23,023 nt of DNA from a virus, in IMG/VR virus record IMGVR_UViG_3300025101_000203, positions 1 through 23,023 of that record. The stretch is one strand, 5' to 3'. Under the pieces are notes generated by a model, which was given only the letters and a program-made list of their open reading frames with translations, was not told the origin of the DNA and ran no database searches. The translations under genes and the position numbers were made by a program. Of the stretch, positions 5,735 to 11,010 are shown in pieces; within the stretch, counting starts at the first letter, position 1; every line of letters starts with the position of its first letter.

Positions 5735-6022
5735 ATGGGATACACTGAAACAGGCATAGGGTATCAATCAACAGATACAAGCAAAGAGGCAGCTGTAACT
5801 AATTACAAAGGCAAGCTGACAATACGTGACCGGGTGCATCAGCTGCTACAGAAAACATCTCAGGCATTATCTACTGAGGACATTGCCGGGTTGTTAAACG
5901 TACCATACGGATCGGTGCAGCCCCGGTTGTCAGAACTACAGAATGAAGATAAGGTTGAGGACAGCGGAGAACGCGGTAAAACTCGCTGGGGTAAGGCTTG
6001 CATCAAATGGAGAGCAAAGTGA
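5735..6022 (+). CDS. Winged-helix DNA-binding protein
   Basis: 95 residues. Residues 30-80 (IRDRVHQLLQKTSQALSTEDIAGLLNVPYGSVQPRLSELQ) have a clear winged-helix pattern: helix 1, S-T-E-D-I-A as helix 2, V-P-Y-G-S-V-Q-P-R-L-S-E-L as the recognition helix, then a wing with KVEDSGERGKTRWGK. The N-terminal 28 residues are polar and probably flexible. Preceded by AAGGAGAAAT. Proteins of this type are common in phage early regions and often sit near replication genes. Regulator or replication-accessory roles are both possible. Confidence 0.7.
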   Translation: MGYTETGIGYQSTDTSKEAAVTNYKGKLTIRDRVHQLLQKTSQALSTEDIAGLLNVPYGSVQPRLSELQNEDKVEDSGERGKTRWGKACIKWRAK

Positions 6023-6246
6023 CTTACATAGTTGAAAAAGGCGATAGCGCTGTAGAAGTTACAGTGATTGACGATACGCGCAAAGTTGAATTGCCAATGA
6101 AGAAATGCCCTTACTGTGATGGTGAGGGCGATTACTTAGTTGAAGAGCCTGTAGTTGATTACGTGCATGGTGGTTACTTACAAGAGAAGCGTGTTACTTG
6201 TGACGAATGTTATGGCAATCGTTACGTGGTTATTGAAGATGAATAA
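6019..6246 (+). CDS. Zinc-finger protein (two CxxC pairs)
   Basis: 75 residues from GTG 6019, which shares GTGA with the preceding stop and has GGAG six bases upstream. ATG 6007 and TTG 5998 are in-frame alternatives. KKCPYCDGEGDY and VTCDECYGNRYV form a pair of C-x2-C-x-G-x-G-like knuckles, as in DnaJ-type zinc domains, separated by about 25 residues. The N-terminal 28 residues look like a small beta sheet. Such proteins are frequent in phages and usually bind nucleic acid or a partner protein. No enzyme motif seen. Confidence 0.68.
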   Translation: MTYIVEKGDSAVEVTVIDDTRKVELPMKKCPYCDGEGDYLVEEPVVDYVHGGYLQEKRVTCDECYGNRYVVIEDE

Positions 6247-6931
6247 TTATGAAGTTGTAGAAGTTCCGAGCAGCACAGTTTGCGGACTATTTAAAGAAAA
6301 TCATTATTTAAAGAGAGTGCCTAATATTAAGTATGCTTTTGGGCTTTATAAAGAAAAGTATTTGTTTGGAGCATGTACTTTTGGGTTACCTCCGTCACAA
6401 ACTCTTTGCGCTGGTATTTTTAATGGAAAGTATCAAAACGAAATATTAGAGCTTAACAGATTGTTCTTAGTTCAAAACACAAAAAATTTAGCTTCTTTTT
6501 TTATTGCTAAATGTATGAAGCAGTTACCAAAACCAAGTGTAATTATAAGTTTTGCAGATACTAGCGCTCACCATCATGGATACATATATCAAGCATCAAA
6601 TTTTATTTACACAGGATTAAGCGCAAAATTTACAGATTATGCAGTTAAAGGTTTAGAGCATTTACATCACGCTACTATTGAGGATAGCGTTGGCAGATAT
6701 GACAAAAGCCCAAATTTAAATAAAAAAGAGGCTTTACAAAAAAAATACGGCGATAAGCTGTACAAAACAGAGCGACCAAGAAAACACCGATACATTTATA
6801 TTTGCGGCAGTAAAAAACAAAAAAAGGATCGTAAAAAAGATTTATTGTATCCAGTTTGTAATTATCCGAAAGGAAATAATAAAAATTATAGCGTGGGAAA
6901 TGTTGCACCGACACAGGGATTATTACTTTGA
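6239..6931 (+). CDS. mom: Mom-like adenine modification protein
   Basis: 230 residues from ATG 6239, overlapping the preceding stop by eight bases. Residues 31-58 (YAFGLYKEKYLFGACTFGLPPSQTLC), EILELNRLFL (68-77), SVIISFAD (100-107) and HHHGYIYQASNFIYTG (111-126) match the order and motifs of the phage Mu Mom family, a GNAT-related fold that converts adenine in DNA to a carbamoylmethyl form and so blocks many restriction enzymes. The C-terminal 40 residues are very basic (KKQKKDRKKD), suited to DNA contact. The gene is visibly more A/T-rich than its neighbours, suggesting separate acquisition. The Mu mom regulator Com is a zinc-finger protein, and zinc-finger genes flank this one on both sides, but that parallel is only suggestive. 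Confidence 0.8.
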   Translation: MNNYEVVEVPSSTVCGLFKENHYLKRVPNIKYAFGLYKEKYLFGACTFGLPPSQTLCAGIFNGKYQNEILELNRLFLVQNTKNLASFFIAKCMKQLPKPSVIISFADTSAHHHGYIYQASNFIYTGLSAKFTDYAVKGLEHLHHATIEDSVGRYDKSPNLNKKEALQKKYGDKLYKTERPRKHRYIYICGSKKQKKDRKKDLLYPVCNYPKGNNKNYSVGNVAPTQGLLL

Positions 6932-7143
6932 ATAGTATGGAATGTAAATCTTGTGGTCGTGAGCATGACGTTAATCGTGGTGGCTGGATTATATTGGCTA
7001 CCAAGGATTTGATTTGTGATCCAGCTGACAAGCCTGAGTGCTGGGAACAGCTGAGTGATTGGTACATACAGAAGCGCGCACAGATGCAAGCTTTGCATGA
7101 TAAAAATAATGGGTTGACAAATGCGAAAACCGCTGTACGCTAA
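6928..7143 (+). CDS. Small zinc-ribbon protein
   Basis: 71 residues from TTG 6928, sharing TTGA with the Mom-like stop and having AGGG nine bases upstream. ATG 6937 gives a shorter version without a visible ribosome site. CKSCG near the N-terminus plus C30 and C38 could make a C4 zinc site, in the layout C-x2-C ... C-x7-C. The C-terminal part is helical (QLSDWYIQKRAQMQALHD). It lies directly after the Mom-like gene and may work with it or regulate it, as Com does for Mu Mom, but similarity to Com itself is not evident. Confidence 0.55.
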   Translation: MNSMECKSCGREHDVNRGGWIILATKDLICDPADKPECWEQLSDWYIQKRAQMQALHDKNNGLTNAKTAVR

Positions 7144-7504
7144 CGCGAGCCTCCCGAGGCGAGATAATAACTATAAAGTTAATAACAATATAGTTAATAA
7201 CAATATAGCAGTAACTATAAATAACTATAATAACAATATACTTAATAACTATAAGCAAGACGTACTGAAACGAACACTTGTCAAGATGAACCCGGCGTAC
7301 AAAAAAGCTGGCGAGAAAGCGCGACAAGATCCGTTAGCATTTCGGTTAGAAAAAGTTATGAAGTTATTGCGAACCCGGTTAGGAACGCAGAATTTTATTG
7401 AAGCAGTAAATCATGTAGCTACATTGTCACCAATGGAGCAAGCAAAGTTTTGCCAGAGCGTTGAGGACTATTATGCCGCAAGATGTATCGAAAATGACAG
7501 CTGA
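7121..7504 (+). CDS. Asn-rich N-terminus protein over an iteron-like region
   Basis: 127 residues. Residues 16-45 are a low-complexity Asn/Ile/Val stretch (NNYKVNNNIVNNNIAV and on), encoded by AT-rich tandem DNA repeats. Residues 50-127 are an ordinary helical domain (KVMKLLRTRLGTQNFIEAVNHVATL, EQAKFCQSVEDYYAAR). No family recognised. It overlaps the preceding gene by 23 bases and the next by 32. The odd N-terminus is best explained by the DNA carrying a cis-acting site that the reading frame tolerates, as the lambda origin lies inside gene O. A replication-initiation role is therefore possible, not shown. Confidence 0.6.
   Translation: MRKPLYANASLPRRDNNYKVNNNIVNNNIAVTINNYNNNILNNYKQDVLKRTLVKMNPAYKKAGEKARQDPLAFRLEKVMKLLRTRLGTQNFIEAVNHVATLSPMEQAKFCQSVEDYYAARCIENDS
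7149..7254. repeat. AT-rich iteron-like repeats with adjacent GC hairpin
   Basis: A GC palindrome GCCTC-CC-GAGGC (7149-7160) is followed at once by AT-rich repeats. GTTAATAACAATATA occurs twice in perfect tandem (7178-7192 and 7193-7207), and TAACTATAA occurs four times (7168-7176, 7212-7220, 7222-7230, 7246-7254). Iterons beside a hairpin within an early gene resemble phage and plasmid replication origins. No DnaA-box consensus was noticed. Confidence 0.55.
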
Positions 7505-7883
7505 AGATCTTAATGAGTTATTTATGGAAGCGGCACAAACAGAACGTTATATGCCCGGTGTGTATCGCAGACAACATTTATCAAGCTGGCCTGATTATGT
7601 ACAGTCATGGTCTAGCTATGGTTGGTCTGATGTTAAACAGGTACGCATACAGCCTACAGCTACACAAATTGATCGTTTGTATACTGCGTTAGATTTGGGT
7701 CTACGCATGGGGAAGGACGATAGGAAAATAATTTGGGCAGCTGCACATAGCGCCGTAGGAAGGGAACGAGGACCGCAATGGACTAAGCTGGGTAAAATGC
7801 TCGGACGCTCACGGAGAAGCGTCAAGAACGAGTATATCGCTGCGCTGGTACGTTTGACTTGGATAATAAAAAAGCCGCACTGA
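7473..7883 (+). CDS. HTH protein of DUF6362-like type
   Basis: 136 residues from ATG 7473, with GAGG six bases upstream; an in-frame TTG at 7461 is less likely. The N-terminal half has a helix and the conserved-looking R-x-H-L-S-S-W-P-D-Y-V segment. The second half ends in an HTH: WTKLGKMLGRSRRSVKNEYIAALVRLTWII. This order (helical N-terminus, S-x-W-P, D-R-x-x-x-A-L, C-terminal HTH) resembles DUF6362 proteins of alphaproteobacterial phages, as I recall them. It is the last gene of the rightward early operon, the place where a late-gene activator or antiterminator often lies. The leftward operon's terminator overlaps its last codons on the opposite strand. Confidence 0.65.
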   Translation: MPQDVSKMTAEDLNELFMEAAQTERYMPGVYRRQHLSSWPDYVQSWSSYGWSDVKQVRIQPTATQIDRLYTALDLGLRMGKDDRKIIWAAAHSAVGRERGPQWTKLGKMLGRSRRSVKNEYIAALVRLTWIIKKPH

Positions 7884-7899
7884 ATGAACAGTACGGCTT
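7864..7899 (-). terminator. Rho-independent terminator of the leftward accessory operon
   Basis: Read on the minus strand: AAGCCGTACTG, loop TTCATT, CAGTGCGGCTT, then a run of T bases. The 11-bp stem has one G-U pair and the T-run is six long (with two shared by the stem). On the plus strand the corresponding pair is a mismatch and no T-run follows, so it works mainly leftward. A second small hairpin CCCGG-TACA-CCGGG (7900-7913) sits just before it. It overlaps the end of the opposite-strand HTH gene. Confidence 0.85.
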
Positions 7900-7941
7900 C
7901 CCGGTACACCGGGCCTCACACTAAAACTACGTTAGAGCATT

Positions 7942-8199
7942 TTAATCTAATTGTCCAGTTTCTCTTAATGTTTGTTCGTCAGCTTCATAAAAACCAGCTG
8001 ACAATTCATACCGAAGCCAACCAATAATACCTTTTAAAGTATCTTGGTTCCAACAAACAACTGTACACGTACTAGATACCCAACAATGTTTGGGTGGTGC
8101 GTCAAACGTAATGCTCCAATTACCAAAACTGTGTTCGTAATCAAATTCAACACCGTGTAGCTGACAAATTGATTTAAGTTTTTCTAAAGTTTTATTCAT
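7942..8199 (-). CDS. Hypothetical protein of the accessory operon
   Basis: 85 residues from ATG 8199 (MNKTLEKLKSICQLHGVEFD). An in-frame ATG 33 bases upstream would add a hydrophobic stretch that belongs to the overlapping 31-aa membrane gene in another frame. The protein is compact, with three Trp and four Cys in HCWVSSTCTVVCW and a GIIGWLRYEL helix. It ends in EADEQTLRETGQLD, an acidic tail. No family recognised. Its start overlaps the preceding small gene as ATGA. It is the last gene before the operon terminator. Confidence 0.6.
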   Translation of the reverse strand: MNKTLEKLKSICQLHGVEFDYEHSFGNWSITFDAPPKHCWVSSTCTVVCWNQDTLKGIIGWLRYELSAGFYEADEQTLRETGQLD

Positions 8200-8291
8200 T
8201 GCAAAGCCCACAAGATAAAAAATAACATACACGGAGCAGCAAACACTGCTACTGCTCCAATGATGTCACCGATAAGGTCAAGCCATTTCAT
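8196..8291 (-). CDS. 31-aa single-pass membrane protein
   Basis: Starts at ATG 8291 with TAGGAG eight bases upstream, and stops at TGA sharing ATGA with the next gene. The product begins MKWLDLIGDIIGAVAVFAAP and continues CMLFFILWALQ: almost entirely a hydrophobic helix with a short charged N-terminus. Good ribosome site, exact four-base overlap and membrane-helix composition together support a real gene too short for most gene finders. Small membrane proteins in phage accessory operons often alter the host membrane or block superinfection, but nothing in this one identifies its role. Confidence 0.6.
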   Translation of the reverse strand: MKWLDLIGDIIGAVAVFAAPCMLFFILWALQ

Positions 8292-8301
8292 GTTGTTGCT
8301 C

Positions 8302-8652
8302 CTATCGTAAATATTCTGGGCCAGTCCATCTAACCCATGAAAAATCGCCATCAAGAACATTGCCACGCGCTTGGTTTTTTGCTGGAGCAGACCAGCTTGC
8401 TGCTTTTAAAATGTCACCTTTTCTAAATTTTGGATCATCGTCAGAGTTAACAACAAAGCCCCATGCAGAGCCGCCGTTCATCTCTGTTATCTTGATATAC
8501 TTTTTACCAACTTTGTAACCAAGCTCTTCACCGTGTTTTACAATGCTAGCTTCAAGCCTTTCTGCGTTACCGCCAGCTTTAATCCAGCGTCTTTGCATTT
8601 TTGCATAATCATCTTTTATAGCTGTTAATAAATTCTCTAATTGCTGTTGCAT
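8302..8652 (-). CDS. Conserved phage hypothetical protein
   Basis: 116 residues. The N-terminal helical half (QLENLLTAIKDDYAKMQRRWIKAG, VKHGEELGYKVG) leads to a beta-rich half (KKYIKITEM, SAWGFVVN, KFRKGDILKAASWSAPAKNQARGNVLDG, WVRWTGPEYL). The KxGDIL-K-A-x-x-W-x-A-P-A-x-N-x-A-R-G-N block is a pattern I recall in many marine phage proteins of unknown function. No catalytic motif seen. It begins directly after the stop of the preceding gene. Confidence 0.65.
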   Translation of the reverse strand: MQQQLENLLTAIKDDYAKMQRRWIKAGGNAERLEASIVKHGEELGYKVGKKYIKITEMNGGSAWGFVVNSDDDPKFRKGDILKAASWSAPAKNQARGNVLDGDFSWVRWTGPEYLR

Positions 8653-8853
8653 TTAATATTTCTCCATTATTTTAAATGCTAAGTTTGCTAACTGAACTGG
8701 ACCCATGTCGTTCATCTTTGCTTTGTTGTTATCGTTTACTGCATTGTAAACTTTCATTACCGCAGACGCAGTAAACATATCTACAAGCACACCATCAATC
8801 TTTTCTGCTTGATGATTTTTAACAATTTGGTCCATTACTTGAATACTGTTCAT
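8653..8853 (-). CDS. Small conserved phage hypothetical protein
   Basis: 66 residues, all helical (VLVDMFTASAVMKVYNAVNDNNKAKMN, LANLAFKIMEKY). The strong TAGGAGG before the ATG supports this start. The segment DMFTASAVMKVYNAVNDxNKAK resembles short phage proteins I have seen without known function. Adjacent to the next gene with no gap, so they are co-translated. Confidence 0.62.
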   Translation of the reverse strand: MNSIQVMDQIVKNHQAEKIDGVLVDMFTASAVMKVYNAVNDNNKAKMNDMGPVQLANLAFKIMEKY

Positions 8854-8855
8854 TG

Positions 8856-9032
8856 TTAGCCTCCTAATCCTACAATGTTGTGATCTTTGCTAACAGGTAT
8901 GATTTCTATGTAGAACTCGCTAAGACTGCTAGCCTTGAGTTGTTCGGCAGCGTCAAGCGCTGCCTGATGGTTGTCGTACTTGCCGACAATGCTGTTGCCG
9001 TACATGGCGATTTTTTTAACAATGTATTGCAT
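8856..9032 (-). CDS. 58-aa hypothetical protein
   Basis: Starts at ATG 9032 with AAGGAG five bases upstream and ends at TAA 8856-8858. The product begins MQYIVKKIAMYGNSIVGKYD and continues with a helix (NHQAALDAAEQLKAS) and a beta strand (EFYIEIIPVS), an alpha/beta layout, ending NIVGLGG. Its ribosome site, its fit between two operon genes, and codon use like its neighbours show it is real. An open frame on the opposite strand across this region is then only a shadow. TTGACA-N5-TGTCAA lies just upstream. Confidence 0.65.
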   Translation of the reverse strand: MQYIVKKIAMYGNSIVGKYDNHQAALDAAEQLKASSLSEFYIEIIPVSKDHNIVGLGG

Positions 9033-9050
9033 AGTTACTCCTTAACAGGT

Positions 9051-9067
9051 TTGACAGTATGTGTCAA
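9051..9067. promoter_or_regulatory. Operator copy 2 (TTGACA-N5-TGTCAA)
   Basis: A perfect inverted repeat, TTGACA GTATG TGTCAA, between two genes of the leftward operon. No good -10 box follows at the right distance on either strand, so it is more likely a binding site than a promoter. It could block or pause transcription inside the operon. Confidence 0.55.
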
Positions 9068-9071
9068 GCTA

Positions 9072-9335
9072 CTAATCGTCAATTTGTTCGTCTGTTACGT
9101 CTACCCAATAATCAAGCTGTTCGTAGACATAATCGTATTTTACAACTGTTGGTATAAATGGAACGTTTGCAGAAGTTCTACACGTAAGAACTTTGCCCCA
9201 AAAATAGCTTTCTTCTGAGGTAGCAGTTCTTTTTTTGAACACTCGACCGCACTCAGTAATTGCAAACACAGCTGTCTGATTACCTTCGCAATTGTTACTT
9301 CTATTTAAGTATTGGATTTCTTTGATGTGATACAC
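9072..9335 (-). CDS. Hypothetical protein, GTG start
   Basis: 87 residues from GTG 9335, with AAGGAGG nine bases upstream, inside the end of the preceding gene. Residues 1-50 are beta-rich with two cysteines (NNCEGNQTAVFAITECGRVFKKR). The second half has PTVVKYDYVYEQLDYWVDVTDEQIDD, aromatic and acidic. No family recognised. It follows the peptidase-like gene with two bases between, so the two are probably co-expressed. Confidence 0.6.
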   Translation of the reverse strand: MYHIKEIQYLNRSNNCEGNQTAVFAITECGRVFKKRTATSEESYFWGKVLTCRTSANVPFIPTVVKYDYVYEQLDYWVDVTDEQIDD

Positions 9336-9337
9336 AG

Positions 9338-9850
9338 TTACTTACCTCCTTGCATATCGAACAATGGTAAGCCGAAAGTCTGAGCCTCGGCTATGTCAAA
9401 CGCTTTTGCAGCGTCTATCTGTTTGAACACTAAAACAGTGTGGCTAATCTTTTTTCGCTTGCCCCAATAGTCGTTGATGTCAACAACGCCGCCTTGATCT
9501 AACACTTTGTTGCCGTGAATTAATTGAACGTGCCCGGTAGTAGTAGCCATGTAAACGTGGTTAGGATTGGCAACGTCTTTGATAAATCGCTGCAAAGTCA
9601 TGCCGTAACCTATGCTGTAAGGGTGCATCTTTTGCAATAACTTGTCGTACTTGACGTTAAGCTTGTTTAAAACAATTAAACGCTCGTCATGTTTAGTACC
9701 GCCATGCCATCTTTTCTTAGAAGCAACACGCTTGCAATGCTTTTTGAACTGAACAAACGCATCGTTTAAGCTGATGCCAGCAACAACAGCCACTGCTTGA
9801 ACGCCGCAGTGACCGCCTTTGAAAGCATCTTTGGGAAGCGCAAATTCCAT
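9338..9850 (-). CDS. Papain-like/C39-like cysteine peptidase or related
   Basis: 170 residues. GGHCGVQAVAVVAGISLNDAF (residues 12-32) has the Cys (C15) at the start of a helix, and TTGHVQLIHGNKVLDQGG (104-121) supplies the His (H107) and Asp (D118) of a papain-fold triad. The intervening region has the usual K-H-D-E and TLQRFI segments. This order matches phage proteins often annotated as C39-like peptidases. The substrate is unknown: it may process a phage or host protein, or be a deubiquitinase/deamidase-like effector. It is the first gene of the accessory operon, with GGAGGT upstream, so an early host-takeover or anti-defence role is reasonable, by inference. Confidence 0.6.
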   Translation of the reverse strand: MEFALPKDAFKGGHCGVQAVAVVAGISLNDAFVQFKKHCKRVASKKRWHGGTKHDERLIVLNKLNVKYDKLLQKMHPYSIGYGMTLQRFIKDVANPNHVYMATTTGHVQLIHGNKVLDQGGVVDINDYWGKRKKISHTVLVFKQIDAAKAFDIAEAQTFGLPLFDMQGGK

Positions 9851-9909
9851 ACTGTCATTACCTCCGTTGTTGTTTGGAAAACTGTGGGAGCAAGCTCAAC
9901 CACAACTTA

Positions 9910-9938
9910 CATATAATGTATGTGACAGATACTGTCAA
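9910..9938 (-). promoter_or_regulatory. Leftward early promoter, sigma-70 type
   Basis: On the minus strand TTGACA (9938-9933), 17-base spacer, TATATG (9915-9910). A start near 9903 gives a leader of about 50 bases before the peptidase-like gene. The -35 box forms half of operator copy 3, just as at the 5.14 kb promoter. Confidence 0.68.
9922..9938. promoter_or_regulatory. Operator copy 3 (GTGACA-N5-TGTCAA)
   Basis: Inverted repeat GTGACA GATAC TGTCAA over the leftward promoter's -35 box. Its spacer GATAC resembles the GATTG of copy 1. Together with copies 1 and 2 it suggests one regulator for both leftward and rightward early transcripts. Confidence 0.58.
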
Positions 9939-9965
9939 GGGGTATACAGAAAAAAAATATATTTA

Positions 9966-10005
9966 TTGCCGAATGTACTGAAATAGTCTATATGTATGCT
10001 ACAAT
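9966..10005 (+). promoter_or_regulatory. Rightward promoter(s) for the late leader
   Basis: Two overlapping candidates. TGC-TACAAT (9997-10005) is an extended -10 with five of six matches to the consensus. TTGCCG-17-TATATG (9966-9994) is a conventional pair. A run of A and T bases (9951-9965) upstream could act as an UP element. Either would direct transcription into the terminator at 10067 and beyond it into the small terminase gene. Confidence 0.55.
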
Positions 10006-10011
10006 CGCAAG

Positions 10012-10091
10012 ATGTTGTGTTTTGCCTCAAGCAACAACAATGCCTGTTACTTGCTGTTGTTAACTAGCCCGGTTACGCCGGGCATTTTTTT
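10012..10091 (+). ncRNA. Possible short leader RNA ending at a terminator
   Basis: From the extended -10 promoter to the terminator is about 80 bases without a convincing gene. It contains a 7-bp hairpin (AACAACA at 10033-10039 with TGTTGTT at 10055-10061) followed by the terminator hairpin. This layout resembles the lambda PR'-tR' leader (6S RNA), where late genes need antitermination. The transcript itself is inferred. Confidence 0.4.
10067..10091 (+). terminator. Intrinsic terminator just before the packaging genes
   Basis: GCCCGG (10067-10072), loop TTACG, CCGGGC (10078-10083), then A and seven T bases. Only 11 bases separate it from the small terminase ATG, so it ends no visible gene upstream on this strand and must affect transcription entering the late operon. 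Confidence 0.85.
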
Positions 10092-10102
10092 AGGAAGCTG
10101 TA

Positions 10103-10549
10103 ATGCCAAGTAGAACTGTTACGATTAAAGTAATGCAGAAGATATGCGATAGGTTAGCCGAAGGTGAGACGCTGGTAGATATTACCAAAGATAAAGCTAT
10201 GCCTAACTATCGTAGCGTTACACGCGCTGTACAGGCAGACGAAGAGATATGGGAGATGTACAGGAAAGCGCGCATATTGCAGAGCGAATATTATTCAGAC
10301 CATATTAACAGGTTAGCTATGGAAGAACTGCCAGAAGTAGCAGATCCACGTATGATTAACGCAGAGGTGCAACGGCGTAGGTTAGAGATTGATACGCTGA
10401 AATGGACAGCTGCGCGTAACCAGCCATTTGGCATTAGAGACAAGAAGGAAGATCAACCAAGTAGCTCGGCGATCACGATCAGCTGGGCTGGCGGTGACGT
10501 TGCTGTTAGCGCGACTGAAGAGGAAGAGGAGGTTGTTGTTAGGCACTGA
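10103..10549 (+). CDS. Terminase small subunit
   Basis: 148 residues. The N-terminal HTH (VMQKICDRLAEGETLVDITKDKAMPNYRSVTRAVQADEEIWEMYRKAR) has the phage TerS order: helix, G-E-T-L turn, M-P-x-x-x-x-V recognition helix. A helical middle follows (QSEYYSDHINRLAMEEL ... RRRLEIDTLKWTAARNQPFGIRDK), then an acidic tail EEEEEVVV. TerS binds the packaging start site on the DNA and passes it to the large subunit, which is encoded two genes downstream. GGAAG precedes the ATG. The family match is by pattern and order, with the large terminase as support. Confidence 0.8.
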   Translation: MPSRTVTIKVMQKICDRLAEGETLVDITKDKAMPNYRSVTRAVQADEEIWEMYRKARILQSEYYSDHINRLAMEELPEVADPRMINAEVQRRRLEIDTLKWTAARNQPFGIRDKKEDQPSSSAITISWAGGDVAVSATEEEEEVVVRH

Positions 10550-10833
10550 GACACGTATGACATTACATCCTGTGTGACCGAGCTACGTGCGCGAGGCGGC
10601 AAGATTGCAGAACACAAGCGGAACATCTTGGCTCAACATCGCAAAACAAGAACAAAGCTGTACGTGTGTAGAACAAAACGTTACAAAGTGTTAACATAAT
10701 ATACATTATGCGAATAAGGTGGGCATTTTTGGCAATCCGGCCGACCCGACCCTCCAAAATTTGCCGCGCGTCTGCTTACTACATAATATACCTAAACAAT
10801 AGTGTCTGCCCCTCACACAGCCTGAGAAAGCCC
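10550..10833. other. Spacer between the terminase genes; possible cos/pac or late promoter region
   Basis: 284 bases without a secure gene. It holds a weak 41-codon frame (10574-10699), the palindrome CATAAT-ATAC-ATTATG (10695-10710), an exact 11-base repeat ACATAATATAC at 10694-10704 and 10781-10791, and between them a GC-rich block (about 10718-10772, with GACCCGACCC) unlike the rest of the window. Location between the TerS and TerL genes suits a packaging site. The AT repeats could also be -10-like elements. None is proven. Confidence 0.5.
10574..10699 (+). CDS. Possible 41-aa basic protein, GTG start
   Basis: In the same frame as the small terminase and 24 bases past its stop, GTG 10574 opens 41 codons (VTELRARGGKIAEHKRNILA, ending KRYKVLT). 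The product is strongly basic, with one cysteine. There is no clear ribosome site, and the frame could simply be a fossil read-through of the terminase gene. Listed because its composition (R/K-rich, few hydrophobic runs) resembles small phage proteins and not random translation. Confidence 0.28.
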   Translation: MTELRARGGKIAEHKRNILAQHRKTRTKLYVCRTKRYKVLT

Positions 10834-11010
10834 ATGAAAGAGGAAAACGTTGTACTGCTAGGTCACATTAACGAATTGCGTAGGCTAACTGTAGAGGCGT
10901 CTACAGCGGCGGTACAATACGAAAGCGCTGTATTATTGTTGGACATATACGAGCGAATGTTACAGAATATGGGTATTATGGATTTTGGCAAGGACGAGAC
11001 TAAGCACTAA
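10834..11010 (+). CDS. 58-aa helical protein before the large terminase
   Basis: From ATG 10834 (MKEENVVLLGHINELRRLTV) to a stop that shares TAATG with the large terminase. It is wholly helical with heptad-like spacing (INELRRLTVEASTAAVQYESAVLLLDIYERML). GAGAAAG upstream is a moderate ribosome site. The in-frame start at 10708 would add residues read from the GC-rich spacer, so it is unlikely. It may be a packaging accessory protein, unassigned. Confidence 0.6.
   Translation: MKEENVVLLGHINELRRLTVEASTAAVQYESAVLLLDIYERMLQNMGIMDFGKDETKH

Noticed and set aside
6155-6238. Longer start for the Mom-like gene
   Set aside because: The added residues overlap the zinc-finger gene and do not match Mom; ATG 6239 restores the family N-terminus.
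6675-7327. Minus-strand open frames opposite the Mom-like and zinc-ribbon genes
   Set aside because: They are Tyr/Ile/Val-rich or otherwise unstructured reverse translations of AT-rich coding DNA and lack ribosome sites.
8880-9218. Plus-strand open frame of 112 codons
   Set aside because: It lies opposite the minus-strand genes at 8856-9032 and 9072-9335, which have strong ribosome sites and fit the operon. The plus frame has none and is a shadow.
9992-10063. 23-codon frame with several cysteines in the late leader
   Set aside because: It would begin before the predicted transcript start and has no ribosome site; it is probably chance.
10708-10833. Longer start for the 58-aa protein before the large terminase
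   Set aside because: The extra residues come from the GC-rich spacer and its repeats, and GAGAAAG precedes ATG 10834.
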